DNA from: Actinoplanes solisilvae
Lineage (GTDB): Bacteria; Actinomycetota; Actinomycetes; Mycobacteriales; Micromonosporaceae
Assembly (NCBI RefSeq): GCF_003999975.1
Contig: NZ_RJAC01000029.1
Span: 30,138 to 94,137 of the forward strand
Reading direction: 5' to 3'
Length of the DNA stretch: 64,000 bases
Position numbers and translations under genes: made by a program. Numbering within the stretch: the first letter of the stretch is position 1; each line of letters begins with the position of its first letter. The notes under the pieces were generated by a model. The model saw nothing but the letters and a program-made list of their open reading frames with translations. It was not told where the DNA came from and ran no database searches. Below are positions 49,017-57,884 of this stretch, piece by piece.

Positions 49017-51463
49017 GCCCGCACCGGAACCTGGGGCAGCACGGTCAGCGGCAGCGAGGTGCGGAACTGTCCGGGGGTGGCCGGCTCGTCGCGGTCCTTC
49101 CAGGGGTCGCGATAGGTGCTGACTGTCGCGTCCATCGCGGCGTCCAGGTCGGCGGCGATGCCGTCCTTGTCGTCCACCACGACCTCGCGTACGCGGTCGA
49201 TGCCGACCCGCGGCACGAAGGCGTAGGTTCGCTCCAGCCAGTTGGCGTTCTGCCGGTAATACTCGAGGAACCGCCCGGTCAGCGTGATCACCTCGGCCGC
49301 ACTGCCGACGGTCGTGAGCAGGTCCCCCTTGCGCACGTGGGCCCCGGCGGCGCCGCCCACATAGATCTCCCACTTGCCGCCGTCGATCGCGACGACCCCG
49401 AGATCCTTGACGTAGGCCTCCGCGCAGTTGCGCGGGCAGCCGGTGACCGCGAGCTTCATCTTCCCGGGGCCCTCGACGCCCTGATAGCGCTCCTCGAGCG
49501 CGATGCCCAGGGCCGTCGAGTCGCCGACCCCGAACCGGCAGTAGTCCGAGCCCACGCAGGTCTTCACCGTGCGGAAACTCTTGCCGTAGGCCCAGCCCGA
49601 CGGCATGTCCAGGTCGGCCCAGATCTCCGGCAACCTCTCCTTGGGTACGCCGAGCAGGTCGATCCGCTGCCCGCCGGTGAGCTTCACCATCGGCACGTCG
49701 TGCTTCTCGGCCACCTCGGCGATGCGTTTGAGCTGGGCCGGGGTGGTGACGCCGCCCTTCATCTGCGGCACGACCGAGAAGGTGCCGTCGCGCTGGATGT
49801 TGGCGTGCACGCGGTCGTTGATGAAGCGGGCGTCGCGTTCGTCGACGTAGTCGCCGCCCCACATCATCTTGAGCAGCGACGCGAGGCCCATCTTGCTCTT
49901 CGCGTCCTCCTGCCCGCCCAGCTTCGCGAAGACGGCCGACACCGACCTGAGCTCGTGCAGGCGGATGGCGTTCATCAGCTCGGATTTCGGCATCGGCACG
50001 CCCGGCACGTAGTAGGAGGCGGCCGGGTCCTCCTCGACCTCGCCGCCCGCGGCCCACTCGACGATCCGCTGCACGAGGGGCTTGCAGGTGCCGCAGCCCT
50101 TGCCGGCACGGGTCTTGTCCATCACCCCGCTGACCGTCCGGCAGCCCGACTGCACGGTCGAACAGATCGCGCCCTTGCTGACGCCGTTGCAGTTGCAGAC
50201 CTGGTCGTCGTCGGCCATGTCCGCCACGGGCACCTCGCCGGCCGGGCCGCCCAGGTCGAACATGAGCTCGGCGCGTTCCTCGGGCAACGCGAGCCCACGG
50301 TCGAAGGCCTGCATGAGGAAGGCGTACTTGCGGACGTCGCCGACCAGGGTCGCGCCGACCAGCCGCCCGTCGCGGATGATGACGTGCTTGTAGACGCCCT
50401 TGCGCGGCTCGGTGAAGGTCAGCGACTCGTCGTCCTCGTGCTCCGGTTCCTTCAGCCCCATCGCCGCCACGTCGACCCCGGCGACCTTCAGCTTGGTCGC
50501 GATCCGCGAGCCTTGATATTCCGCGTACGGGTTCACACCGGTGAGATGGTCGGCGAGCACTTTGGCCTGGTCCCACAGCGGCGCGACGAGACCGTAGACC
50601 TCACCGCGGTGCTGGGCGCACTCCCCCACGGCGTAGATGTCGTCCTCGACGCGCATCTGGTCGTCGACGACGATGCCCCGGTCGACGGCGAGCCCGCTCT
50701 CGGCGGCCATCTCGGAGTTCGCGCGGATGCCGGCGGCCACGACCACGACGTCGCACGGGATCACCCGGCCGTCGCCGAGCTTGACCCCGGTGACCGCGTG
50801 CTTGCCGAGGATCTCGGTGGTCATCCCGTCGACCACGACCTCGATGCCGAGCCGCTGTTCGATCGTGGCCTTCAGCGTCGCCCCGGCGACCTCGTTGAGC
50901 TGGGTGTTCATCAGGTGCCCGGCGGCGTGCACGAGCGTCACGTGCGAGAGGTGGTTCTGCAGGCCACGAGCGGCTTCCAGGCCGAGCAGGCCGCCACCGA
51001 TGACCACGGCGCGTTCATGTTCCTTGGCATAGCGGATCATCGCCCGGGTGTCGTCGAGCGTGCGGAACGCGAAGACGCCCTGGTGATAGCCGCGGCCGGG
51101 CCGGTGGATGCCGGGGATCGGCGGGACGAAGGCGCGGCTGCCGGTCGCGATGATCAGCTTGTCGTAGGGGGTGGTGCTGCCGTCGGCGGCGTGCACGACC
51201 CGGGCCGCGCGGTCGATGCGCTCGATGCGGGTGCCGGTGTGCAGCGTGATGCCGTTGTCGGCGTACCAGGAAAGGTCGTTGAGGAAGATGCCGCTCTCGT
51301 CCTCGACGCCCGCGAGCACGTTGGAGAGCATGATCCGGTTGTAGTTGCCGTACGGCTCGTCGCCGAACATGGTGATCTCGAAGTCGCCGCCGCGGGCGAG
51401 GATCTCCTCGACGGTGCGGGCGCCGGCCATGCCGTTGCCGATGACGACCAGTCGCTGCTTCAT
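49013..51463 (-). CDS. nirB: Nitrite reductase (NADH) large subunit
   Basis: 816 residues. An FAD/NAD(P)-binding reductase part (1-~310; VVIGNGMAG, VVIGGGLLGLEAARG) is followed by a BFD-like [2Fe-2S] domain (CNCNGVSKGAIC, GKGCGTCKP), then ferredoxin-like and siroheme/4Fe-4S domains with the cluster motifs CVGSDYC and CPRNC in the last third (about 640-690). With NirD it takes electrons from NADH via FAD and iron-sulphur clusters to siroheme for six-electron reduction of nitrite. The start overlaps the nitrate-reductase stop. The siroheme supply is covered by the nearby cbiX-like gene. Confidence 0.97.
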   Translation of the reverse strand: MKQRLVVIGNGMAGARTVEEILARGGDFEITMFGDEPYGNYNRIMLSNVLAGVEDESGIFLNDLSWYADNGITLHTGTRIERIDRAARVVHAADGSTTPYDKLIIATGSRAFVPPIPGIHRPGRGYHQGVFAFRTLDDTRAMIRYAKEHERAVVIGGGLLGLEAARGLQNHLSHVTLVHAAGHLMNTQLNEVAGATLKATIEQRLGIEVVVDGMTTEILGKHAVTGVKLGDGRVIPCDVVVVAAGIRANSEMAAESGLAVDRGIVVDDQMRVEDDIYAVGECAQHRGEVYGLVAPLWDQAKVLADHLTGVNPYAEYQGSRIATKLKVAGVDVAAMGLKEPEHEDDESLTFTEPRKGVYKHVIIRDGRLVGATLVGDVRKYAFLMQAFDRGLALPEERAELMFDLGGPAGEVPVADMADDDQVCNCNGVSKGAICSTVQSGCRTVSGVMDKTRAGKGCGTCKPLVQRIVEWAAGGEVEEDPAASYYVPGVPMPKSELMNAIRLHELRSVSAVFAKLGGQEDAKSKMGLASLLKMMWGGDYVDERDARFINDRVHANIQRDGTFSVVPQMKGGVTTPAQLKRIAEVAEKHDVPMVKLTGGQRIDLLGVPKERLPEIWADLDMPSGWAYGKSFRTVKTCVGSDYCRFGVGDSTALGIALEERYQGVEGPGKMKLAVTGCPRNCAEAYVKDLGVVAIDGGKWEIYVGGAAGAHVRKGDLLTTVGSAAEVITLTGRFLEYYRQNANWLERTYAFVPRVGIDRVREVVVDDKDGIAADLDAAMDATVSTYRDPWKDRDEPATPGQFRTSLPLTVLPQVPVRA

Positions 51464-53529
51464 TGGGCACTGCCTCTCTCGTGCTTCGCGATCGCGACGG
51501 CGCACGCCTTGAACGCCGGCATGCGCGAGTGCGGGTCGAGCGCGGGGCTGGTCAGCGCGTTCGCGCCGGGCCAGTGGAAAGGAGCGAAGACGGTGTCCGG
51601 GCGGATGCCGTCGGAGAGCCGGGCCCGCAGCACCGCGGCGCCGCGGCGGCTGCGCAGCTCGACCAGGTCGCCGTCGGCGATGCCGTGCCGGCGGGCCAGG
51701 TCGGGGTGGATCTCGGCGCGGGGTTCGGGCAGCGCCACGGTGAGCGCCTTCACCCGGCGGGTCTGGTTGCCGCTCTGGTACTGCTGCATGTTGCGGCCGG
51801 TCGTCAGGACGTACGGGAAATGCTTGTCGGGCATCTCGGCCGGGTCGCGGTGCTCGACCCGCACGAAGCGGGCCCGGCCGTCGGGCGTGGGAAACCCGTC
51901 GGCGAACAGGCGTGGGGTACCGGGATGATCCTCGGAGGGGCAGGGCCAGAAGACGCCGTCCTCGCGCTCGATCCGCTCGTAGGTGATGCCCGCGTAGTCG
52001 GCGATGCCGCCCGCGCTGGCCCGGCGCAGCTCGTCGAAGACCGTGCGCGGGTCGCTGCTCTCGGCCCGGCCGAGCCGCCCGGACAGCTCGGCGAGCATCT
52101 CCAGATCGTTCCGCACGTCGGGCGGCGGCGGCAGCGCGCGCTTGCGGCGGATCACCCGGCCCTCGAGGTTGGTCATCGTGCCCTCCTCCTCGGCCCACTG
52201 CGCGGTCGGGAGGACGACGTCGGCCAGCTCGGCGGTCTCGGAGCGGAAGATGTCGCTGACCACGAGGAAGTCGAGGGCCTTCAGACGGTCGAGCACGCGG
52301 TTGGTGTTCGGGGCGCTGACCGCGATGTTGCTGGCGAGGACCATCAGCACCCGTACGCCGCCGTCGGTGCCGAGGCGATCGAGCATCTCGTACGCGGAGA
52401 CGCCCGGCTTCGGAAGCTCGTCGGGGTCGATGCCCCACACCGCGGCGACGTGCGCCCGCGCGGCCGGGTCGTCGAGCTTGCGGTAACCGGGAAGCTGGTC
52501 GGCCTTCTGCCCGTGCTCGCGGCCGCCCTGCCCGTTGCCCTGCCCGGTGATGGTGCCGTAGCCGGAGAAGGGCCGGCCCACGAGCCCGAGGGCCAGGGCC
52601 AGATTGAGGTATGCCTGCGCGGTGTCGGTGCCGTTGCTGTGCTGCTCGGCACCGCGCGCGGTCAGAATCATGGCCGGCCCGTTGGTGGCGAGCAGCCGAA
52701 CCGTCTCGCGCAGCTTCGACTCGGCGACGCCGGTCATCCGCTCGACCCGCTCGGGCCAGTAGGAGTTGGTGGCCTGCCGGACCGCCTCGAAACCCGTGGT
52801 GCGGGCCGCGACGTAGTCATCGTCGACGTAGCCCTCGCGGACGGCGATGTGCAGCAGACCGTTCGCCAGGGCCAGGTCGGTGCCGGGCAAAGGCTGCAGG
52901 TGCAGGTGGGCGCCGGCGGCGGTGTTGGTGCGGCGCGGGTCGACGACGATGTGGCGCGCGCCGTTCTCGCGGCCCGCGTCGAGATACTGCATCGACGGCG
53001 GCATCGCGTCGGCCGGGTTCGCGCCGACGAGCAGCACCGTGCCGGCTTTCGCGACGTCCTCGAGCGGGAACGGCAGCCCGCGGTCGATGCCCAGCGCCCG
53101 GTTGGCGGCCGTCGCGGCGCTCGACATGCAGAACCGGCCGTTGTAGTCGATCGACGCGCTTCGCAGCGAGACACGAACGAATTTGCCCAACGCGTAGGCC
53201 TTCTCATTGGTCAGCCCGCCGCCGCCGAAAGCGCCGACGGCGTCCGGGCCGTATCTTTCCTGGGCTGCCCGGATCGCCTCGGTGATCCGCGTGAGGGCTT
53301 CGTCCCAGGTGGCCTCGCGAAGAGGGCCGCCGGGGTCCTTCCGCACGAGCGGGGTGAGCAGGCGGTCGCGGTGGTCGAGCAGGTCAGCGGCGGTGAAACC
53401 CTTGGCGCACAGGCCGCCCTTGTTGACCGGGAAGTCGCGCGGCTCGAGCCGCACCCGGGGAATCTCCGGAGTCAGCGTCATGCCGCACTGCAGCGCGCAG
53501 TAGGGGCAATGCGTATCGGTCGCGGTCAC
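51460..53529 (-). CDS. nasA: Assimilatory nitrate reductase catalytic subunit (molybdopterin)
   Basis: 689 residues of the DMSO-reductase family. The N-terminal [4Fe-4S] motif C-x2-C-x3-C…C is in CPYCALQCGM and LCAKGF (residues 8-45), and the Mo-bis-MGD-binding body continues to about 560 (YNGRFCMSSAATAANRALG, LVGANPADA, GYGTITGQGNGQGGREHGQ), followed by the C-terminal molydopterin-dinucleotide-binding domain (LTTGRNMQQYQSGNQTRRV). It reduces nitrate to nitrite in the cytoplasm. It is about the normal length of NasA/NarB type enzymes. The promoter for the nasA-nirBD-narK unit probably lies in the 67 bp before 53529. Confidence 0.94.
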   Translation of the reverse strand: MTATDTHCPYCALQCGMTLTPEIPRVRLEPRDFPVNKGGLCAKGFTAADLLDHRDRLLTPLVRKDPGGPLREATWDEALTRITEAIRAAQERYGPDAVGAFGGGGLTNEKAYALGKFVRVSLRSASIDYNGRFCMSSAATAANRALGIDRGLPFPLEDVAKAGTVLLVGANPADAMPPSMQYLDAGRENGARHIVVDPRRTNTAAGAHLHLQPLPGTDLALANGLLHIAVREGYVDDDYVAARTTGFEAVRQATNSYWPERVERMTGVAESKLRETVRLLATNGPAMILTARGAEQHSNGTDTAQAYLNLALALGLVGRPFSGYGTITGQGNGQGGREHGQKADQLPGYRKLDDPAARAHVAAVWGIDPDELPKPGVSAYEMLDRLGTDGGVRVLMVLASNIAVSAPNTNRVLDRLKALDFLVVSDIFRSETAELADVVLPTAQWAEEEGTMTNLEGRVIRRKRALPPPPDVRNDLEMLAELSGRLGRAESSDPRTVFDELRRASAGGIADYAGITYERIEREDGVFWPCPSEDHPGTPRLFADGFPTPDGRARFVRVEHRDPAEMPDKHFPYVLTTGRNMQQYQSGNQTRRVKALTVALPEPRAEIHPDLARRHGIADGDLVELRSRRGAAVLRARLSDGIRPDTVFAPFHWPGANALTSPALDPHSRMPAFKACAVAIAKHERGSAQ

Positions 53530-53596
53530 AAGGGAATGGTCGGAGCCGAATGTTTACCGACGGGACCGCCGCCGTTGCGGTGGCGTACGGAAAACC

Positions 53597-54370
53597 CTAC
53601 AAACGCGTGGGCGCGGTTGTGAGAAGCGCCGACTCGAAGCGGGCGAGAACCAGGTCGGTGACGGCGGGGTCGAGGCAGAGCGGCGGGGTCACGTGGTCGG
53701 CGCCGGCCCGGCCCAGCGTGCGGTAGAAGAGGCCGTCGGCGAGCAGGTAGGCGGCGATGGCGATCCGGCGGGCGCCGCGCCGGCGCAGGTCGGCGACGAC
53801 GTCGGGGACTCTCGGGCCGGGCCCGGAGACGTAGCCGATATCCACACTGCATCCTGCTGCGGCGCCCCCTGTGGACAACCCAGCTTCCTCCTGCCGTTCC
53901 GGCCTAGGCTCAGCCCCGACGTCCCTGGGTGGGCGGGGGAGGCGGTGGCCGGACGGGAAAACGGCGTTTGCGACTTGTGTCGCTAACCGGTCGATGTCAG
54001 CGCGCCATGCCGGGTCGGAGGAACCGGCGGCGGCCAGCACGACGGCGTCCGCGGGCGGCAGGTGGCGCAGCAGGCTGTCGAGCAGTACGTCGTCGGGGCC
54101 GAGCGGCCGGGAGACGGGGATCGGGGTGCCGGCCACGGCGTCGGCGATGTCGACGCGTACGTGATAGCCGGTCGACAGGAGAAGCGGCACGACCACGGCG
54201 TCCGGCGCGGCCTGGACGACCGCGGCCACCTTGGGTTCCTGCACGTCGACGTAGCTCAGTCGGACGTCCAGGCCGGTGCGGCGGGCGGCGACCCGGGCGA
54301 CCAGGTCGCGGATCTGGGCCTGACCGGCGGGGTTGCGGGTTCCGTGGGCGACGGCGATCAACGTGGGCAT
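53597..54370 (-). CDS. Sirohydrochlorin chelatase, CbiX-like
   Basis: 257 residues from the ATG at 54370 (MPTLIAVAHGTRNPAG). The two-half chelatase fold has the N-terminal metal-site histidine in AHGTRNPAG (residue 9) and the second in VPLLLSTGYHVRVD, so it should insert iron (or cobalt) into sirohydrochlorin, making siroheme for NirB. Between the two halves, around residues 150-185, there is a Pro/Arg/Gly-rich insert (PSGHRLPRPPRDVGAEPRPE and onward) that I would not expect in this family; it may be a low-complexity loop or a local duplication scar. Confidence 0.88.
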   Translation of the reverse strand: MPTLIAVAHGTRNPAGQAQIRDLVARVAARRTGLDVRLSYVDVQEPKVAAVVQAAPDAVVVPLLLSTGYHVRVDIADAVAGTPIPVSRPLGPDDVLLDSLLRHLPPADAVVLAAAGSSDPAWRADIDRLATQVANAVFPSGHRLPRPPRDVGAEPRPERQEEAGLSTGGAAAGCSVDIGYVSGPGPRVPDVVADLRRRGARRIAIAAYLLADGLFYRTLGRAGADHVTPPLCLDPAVTDLVLARFESALLTTAPTRL

Positions 54371-54455
54371 GAGTCGGCCTCCCGGCTCGGCGGTCAACGA
54401 CGCCGCGCCGTTGCGGCCGATCTTCGTGCGGGGAACAGCGGAGCCGAACGGGCGG

Positions 54456-55553
54456 TCAGGCGACGGGCTCGTCCAGGCGGAGGCGGTATCCGCGTTTGAT
54501 GACGGTCTCGATGTGGCGGCCGGAGCCCAGGGCGGTCCGCAGCCGGGCCACGGCCACGTCGACCGCGTGGCCGTCGTTGCCCCGGGGGAGGGACGCGATC
54601 AGCTGCTCCTTCGAGACGACCGCGCCCGGGCGGGCAGCCAGCGACGTCAGGATCGCCATCGCGGCGGGAGCCAGCGTGTGCGGCACCCCGTCGAGCAGCA
54701 CAGCGTGCCCGCGCAACTCCAGCGCCGACCCCGCCACCCGCAGCTTCCGCGATCGTAGGGGCAGCTCGTCGGTCACCGTCTTGATCAGCGCGCCGAGCCG
54801 GAACCGCGCCGGCATCACGACCGGCACCCCGTACGAGATCAGCGGCGCCGCCGTCACCGGCCCGACGCAGGCCGCCAGCACGCCGTTTCCGAAACGGGCG
54901 AGCACGGCACCCGACGACTCCCCCGCCACCTGCAGGAACGCCTTCACCGCGGGCGCGCTCGTGAACGTGACCGCGTCGATCTGCCCCGCCACGATCTGGT
55001 CCACGAGACGGCGTACGGGAGCGACATCGGCCGGAAGCACCCAGCGGTAGACGGGCACCTCGACGACCGCCGCCCCCGCCGCTCGCAGCGCCGCCACGAA
55101 CTCGGTCTGCGGCTCCCCGTGCTCCTGCACCACGATCCGCTGACCGGCCACCCCGTCGGCCAGCAGCCGCGACAGGATCTCGTCGGTCGACTCGGTCTCG
55201 GCCGCCCAGTCCTCGGTGAGCCCGGCCGCCCGGATCGCGCCGCACGGCTTCGGCCCGCGCGCGATGATCCGCGCCCCGCGCAGCACCGACCGCAGCCGCT
55301 CGCCCAGCCCCCACCCCTCGGCCGCCTCGAGCCAGCCCCGGAAACCGAACCCGGTGGTGGCCACGACCAGGTCGGGCGTCAACCCGATGCAGGCCATCGT
55401 CGAGGCGTGCAGGGCGTCGTCGTCGGCCAGCGGCACGATGCTGATCGCCGAGGCGGTCACGACCCGGGCCCCGCGCCGGGTGAGCAGCGCGGCCATCTCG
55501 TCGCGCCGCCGCTCGGCGGTCACCGCCACGGTGAAGCCCGTCAGCAACGCCAT
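54456..55553 (-). CDS. Uroporphyrinogen-III-synthase-like regulator with winged helix, NnaR type
   Basis: 365 residues from the ATG at 55553 (a start two codons earlier is possible). Residues 1-~255 form a HemD-like double domain (VAVTAERRRDEMAALLTRRG, FTSAPAVKAFLQ). The C-terminal ~90 residues are an OmpR/PhoB-type winged helix (LAPAAMAILTSLAARPGAVV then RTALGSGRHIETVIKRGYRL). This architecture matches Streptomyces NnaR, which activates nitrate and nitrite assimilation genes together with GlnR. It is upstream of the chelatase and the nas-nir-nar genes on the same strand and is likely their regulator. Residual uroporphyrinogen synthase activity is not excluded. Confidence 0.9.
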   Translation of the reverse strand: MALLTGFTVAVTAERRRDEMAALLTRRGARVVTASAISIVPLADDDALHASTMACIGLTPDLVVATTGFGFRGWLEAAEGWGLGERLRSVLRGARIIARGPKPCGAIRAAGLTEDWAAETESTDEILSRLLADGVAGQRIVVQEHGEPQTEFVAALRAAGAAVVEVPVYRWVLPADVAPVRRLVDQIVAGQIDAVTFTSAPAVKAFLQVAGESSGAVLARFGNGVLAACVGPVTAAPLISYGVPVVMPARFRLGALIKTVTDELPLRSRKLRVAGSALELRGHAVLLDGVPHTLAPAAMAILTSLAARPGAVVSKEQLIASLPRGNDGHAVDVAVARLRTALGSGRHIETVIKRGYRLRLDEPVA

Positions 55554-55655
55554 CAGCACCCCCGGTCCGCGCGTGCCGGCCGGCCCGCTTCCGACAGCGA
55601 AGCCGGGCCCGGTTACCGCAAGGTCCTCAGCGTGTTTCAGGAGTGATAAACCACG

Positions 55656-55841
55656 TCATCCGTCGGACTCGTCCTGGATCCGCCGCACGGCGCGGAGCAG
55701 GTGAAACACTTCCAGCCGCCCGTCCAGGAAGCCCATCCGGTAGTCCGCTCCCGTGGCCGGGTGGGCCGCGCGGGTCTGGTCGCGGCGCCCCGCTATGCCG
55801 TCGGCGCGCCCGGTGTCGTACGCGAAGATCTCGTCGTCCAT
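55656..55841 (-). CDS. Small acidic protein, tandem paralogue 1
   Basis: 61 residues starting MDDEIFAYDTGRADGIAGRR. Two G-x2-D-G motifs (GRADGIAG at about 12-19 and GFLDGRLE near 37-44) give it an internal repeat. No membrane helix or metal motif is seen. The protein is highly similar in plan to the 61-residue product of the gene directly upstream, so the pair arose by duplication. I know no function. It follows the nitrate genes' regulator, separated by about 100 bp. Confidence 0.75.
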   Translation of the reverse strand: MDDEIFAYDTGRADGIAGRRDQTRAAHPATGADYRMGFLDGRLEVFHLLRAVRRIQDESDG

Positions 55842-55845
55842 CAGG

Positions 55846-56031
55846 TCAGCTCTTGCCGTCCATCGCCTTGCGGATCGCCGCGATCAGCGCCGCCTCGAAC
55901 GCCGCGAGCTGCCCGTCGACCAGCCCCACGCGGTAATCCGGGTCGTCGGCGCGCTCCGGACAGCGGCGACCGGCCTCCCCGTCAGATCGACCCTCGTCGT
56001 ACGCCTTCAGGCTGCTGTCGGCGCTGTCCAT
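55846..56031 (-). CDS. Small acidic protein, tandem paralogue 2
   Basis: 61 residues from the ATG at 56031, preceded by GGAGGACCGG, a strong ribosome-binding site that decides the start against a longer frame. It begins MDSADSSLKAYDEGRSDGEA and repeats the pattern of its neighbour (GRSDGEAG, GLVDGQLA, a C-terminal amphipathic helix with FEAALIAAIRKAMDG). The next gene starts four bases after its stop, so the two are co-translated. Function unknown; the arrangement suggests a heteromeric pair. Confidence 0.78.
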   Translation of the reverse strand: MDSADSSLKAYDEGRSDGEAGRRCPERADDPDYRVGLVDGQLAAFEAALIAAIRKAMDGKS

Positions 56032-56224
56032 CCGGTCCTCCTCGAACGCTCCGCCGCGCGTTCGAGCGCAGACACCGCGGATCAATCTCACACGTGTCCG
56101 CCCCGGGCCGAACCCCCCGATCCGACCGGCCCGAAATCCTAAAGTCCGAGGTCAAGGGCGCGTTCAGTCAGAAAGACATTCACAAAGTTACGATGCGTGA
56201 TCAGACCAGCTCACAGCGTGGCCG

Positions 56225-57145
56225 CTACGTGGCCGGCGAGACGCTCCCGGCGGCCTGCTGATCCAGCAGCCCCGACCGGTTCCACAACATCTTGCCCGGC
56301 CCATCGATCAGATCAAGATCTTTGAGGTACGACACCACGCGCTCGCCGGCCCATCGCAGGGTCGAGCGGAAGTGCGGGTTGGCGCGGGCCGCGGCCCATC
56401 CGTCCGACGGGCGGACGCCGATCGATTTGTAGACGGCGGGATGAATCAGGCGCGTGCCGCACAGGTACGCGGCCCGGCCGATCACGAGTTTGTCGAACGC
56501 GAGACGCCCCTTGCCGGCCGCCCGCACCTGCCGGGCCAGTTCTTCGCGGGCATACCGTACGTGCCGGGCCTCTTCGACGACGTGAATGCGCGACACCATG
56601 CGTACGAGGGGTTGCACCTGTTCGGAGGCCATCGCCTCGCGCTGCAGCGTGTCCAGGATCTCCTCGCAGATGAGGATGGCGGCGAACATGCGGGGGCCGG
56701 TCGCCGTCGCCGCGATCCACTTCCCGAGGAACTCGTTGACGCCGTCGGGCCGATAGACGGGTGTCCCAAGCGCCGTGATCATCTTGCCGAACATGACCGA
56801 GTGGCGGCATTCGTCGGCGACCTCGGTCAGCGCGTATTGGGCGTGCGCTGCCGTCGGGTCCTGCCGGTAGTAGCCGCGGATCAGCAACTGCATGAGGATC
56901 GTCTCGAACCAGATGCCCAGCCCGGCGATGCTGGCCGCCTCGTGCCGCGTCAACGTGATCCGCTGCTCCTGCGTCAGGTTCTCCCAGATGGCCGTCCCGT
57001 AGAGCGACGATCGGTGCGGCGGCACGTAGTACAGACTGTCGACCGCGGGCGAGTCCCAGTCGATCTCGATCCCGGGATCGTACGAATGGGACGCCGAGGA
57101 TTGCAGGAGCCGCGTCGCGAGGTGCTCCCGGTCAGAGATGGACAT
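56225..57145 (-). CDS. AurF-like diiron oxygenase/N-oxygenase
   Basis: 306 residues from the ATG at 57145. The four-helix diiron site is visible through TRHEAASIAGLGIWF (Glu ~70), VADECRHSVMFG (E-x2-H), CEEILDTLQRE and VVEEARHVRYA (E-x3-H). AurF-type enzymes oxidise arylamines to nitro groups; other relatives are acyl-chain or hydroxylase-like. It diverges from tetR, with an operator between, and probably belongs to the same regulon as the Baeyer-Villiger-type monooxygenase operon. The substrate is unknown. Length (about 300) agrees with the family. Confidence 0.88.
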   Translation of the reverse strand: MSISDREHLATRLLQSSASHSYDPGIEIDWDSPAVDSLYYVPPHRSSLYGTAIWENLTQEQRITLTRHEAASIAGLGIWFETILMQLLIRGYYRQDPTAAHAQYALTEVADECRHSVMFGKMITALGTPVYRPDGVNEFLGKWIAATATGPRMFAAILICEEILDTLQREAMASEQVQPLVRMVSRIHVVEEARHVRYAREELARQVRAAGKGRLAFDKLVIGRAAYLCGTRLIHPAVYKSIGVRPSDGWAAARANPHFRSTLRWAGERVVSYLKDLDLIDGPGKMLWNRSGLLDQQAAGSVSPAT

Positions 57146-57161
57146 ATTCCGCCCCCAGCAC

Positions 57162-57190
57162 TTGACGTTACTTGCGGTAACAGTTACTTC
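57162..57190 (+). promoter_or_regulatory. TetR operator overlapping a promoter
   Basis: GTTAC (57167-57171) and GTAAC (57177-57181) form a perfect inverted repeat around TTGCG, with another GTTAC-like arm (AGTTACTT) just after it. TTGACG (57162-57167) and TACTTC (57185-57190) are placed 17 bp apart as -35 and -10 elements, so a repressor here would block tetR and, from the other side, the AurF-like gene. Confidence 0.6.
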
Positions 57191-57197
57191 TAGTACC

Positions 57198-57884
57198 ATG
57201 CATTCTGAAGCGACACCGGTCAATACCGACGGCCGCCGCGGCCGCTGGGCCGGTCATCGCGAGCAGCGGCGCTCCGAGCTCACCGACGCCGCCATCGACG
57301 CGATCCGCCGGCTCGGCCCCGAGGTGGGCATGGAGGCGATCGCCGCGCACGCCAAGGTCAGCAAGCCGGTGCTCTACCGCTACTTCGCCGACAAGTCCGA
57401 GCTGTGGCTGGCCGTCGGGCAGCGCTCCGGGGCTCTCGTGCTCGACGCGATCATCCCGGCCGTGGCGGCTGTGCGGGAGGAGCGGGCCGCGATCGGGGCG
57501 GCCATCGACGCCTATCTGGCCCACATCGCGGCCGACACGAACCTCTACCAGTTCGTCGTGCACCAGCCCGACATCGCGCGCCACCGTGACGTGGTGGCCG
57601 ACGTGGTCGACACGGTCGCCAGCGGACTCGCGCGGATCTTCGGCGACCGGCTGCGCGCCCGGGGGCTCGACTCGGGCGCCGCGCTTCCCTGGGCGTACGG
57701 CGTGGTGGGTTATGTGCAGTCGGTCGGTGACTGGTGGCTGCGGCAGCAACAGCCGATCAGCCGGGAGGCGCTCGGCGACTACCTGACGACGTTCCTGTGG
57801 GGCGGGGTCGCCGGCATCCAGCATTTAGCCGATATTCCGGGCGGGATGGCCGCGTTCAGGGAGGACGGCGCACGTGAACGATGA
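57198..57884 (+). CDS. TetR-family transcriptional regulator
   Basis: 228 residues from the ATG at 57198; a longer frame would run into the operator. The helix-turn-helix lies at about 30-70 (MEAIAAHAKVSKPVLYRYFA then DKSELWLAVG). The ligand-binding part is the TetR_C type common in mycobacteria and relatives (GVVGYVQSVGDWWLRQQQ near 176-193), seen in regulators of lipid and steroid-like metabolism. It overlaps the DUF4873 gene. It likely represses the divergent AurF-like gene and its own operon until a substrate is present. Confidence 0.95.
   Translation: MHSEATPVNTDGRRGRWAGHREQRRSELTDAAIDAIRRLGPEVGMEAIAAHAKVSKPVLYRYFADKSELWLAVGQRSGALVLDAIIPAVAAVREERAAIGAAIDAYLAHIAADTNLYQFVVHQPDIARHRDVVADVVDTVASGLARIFGDRLRARGLDSGAALPWAYGVVGYVQSVGDWWLRQQQPISREALGDYLTTFLWGGVAGIQHLADIPGGMAAFREDGARER

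Noticed and set aside
47414..53622. Long plus-strand frames across the nitrate locus
   Set aside because: They are antisense to nasA, nirB, nirD and narK, with His/Arg/Gly-rich composition typical of GC-rich shadows.
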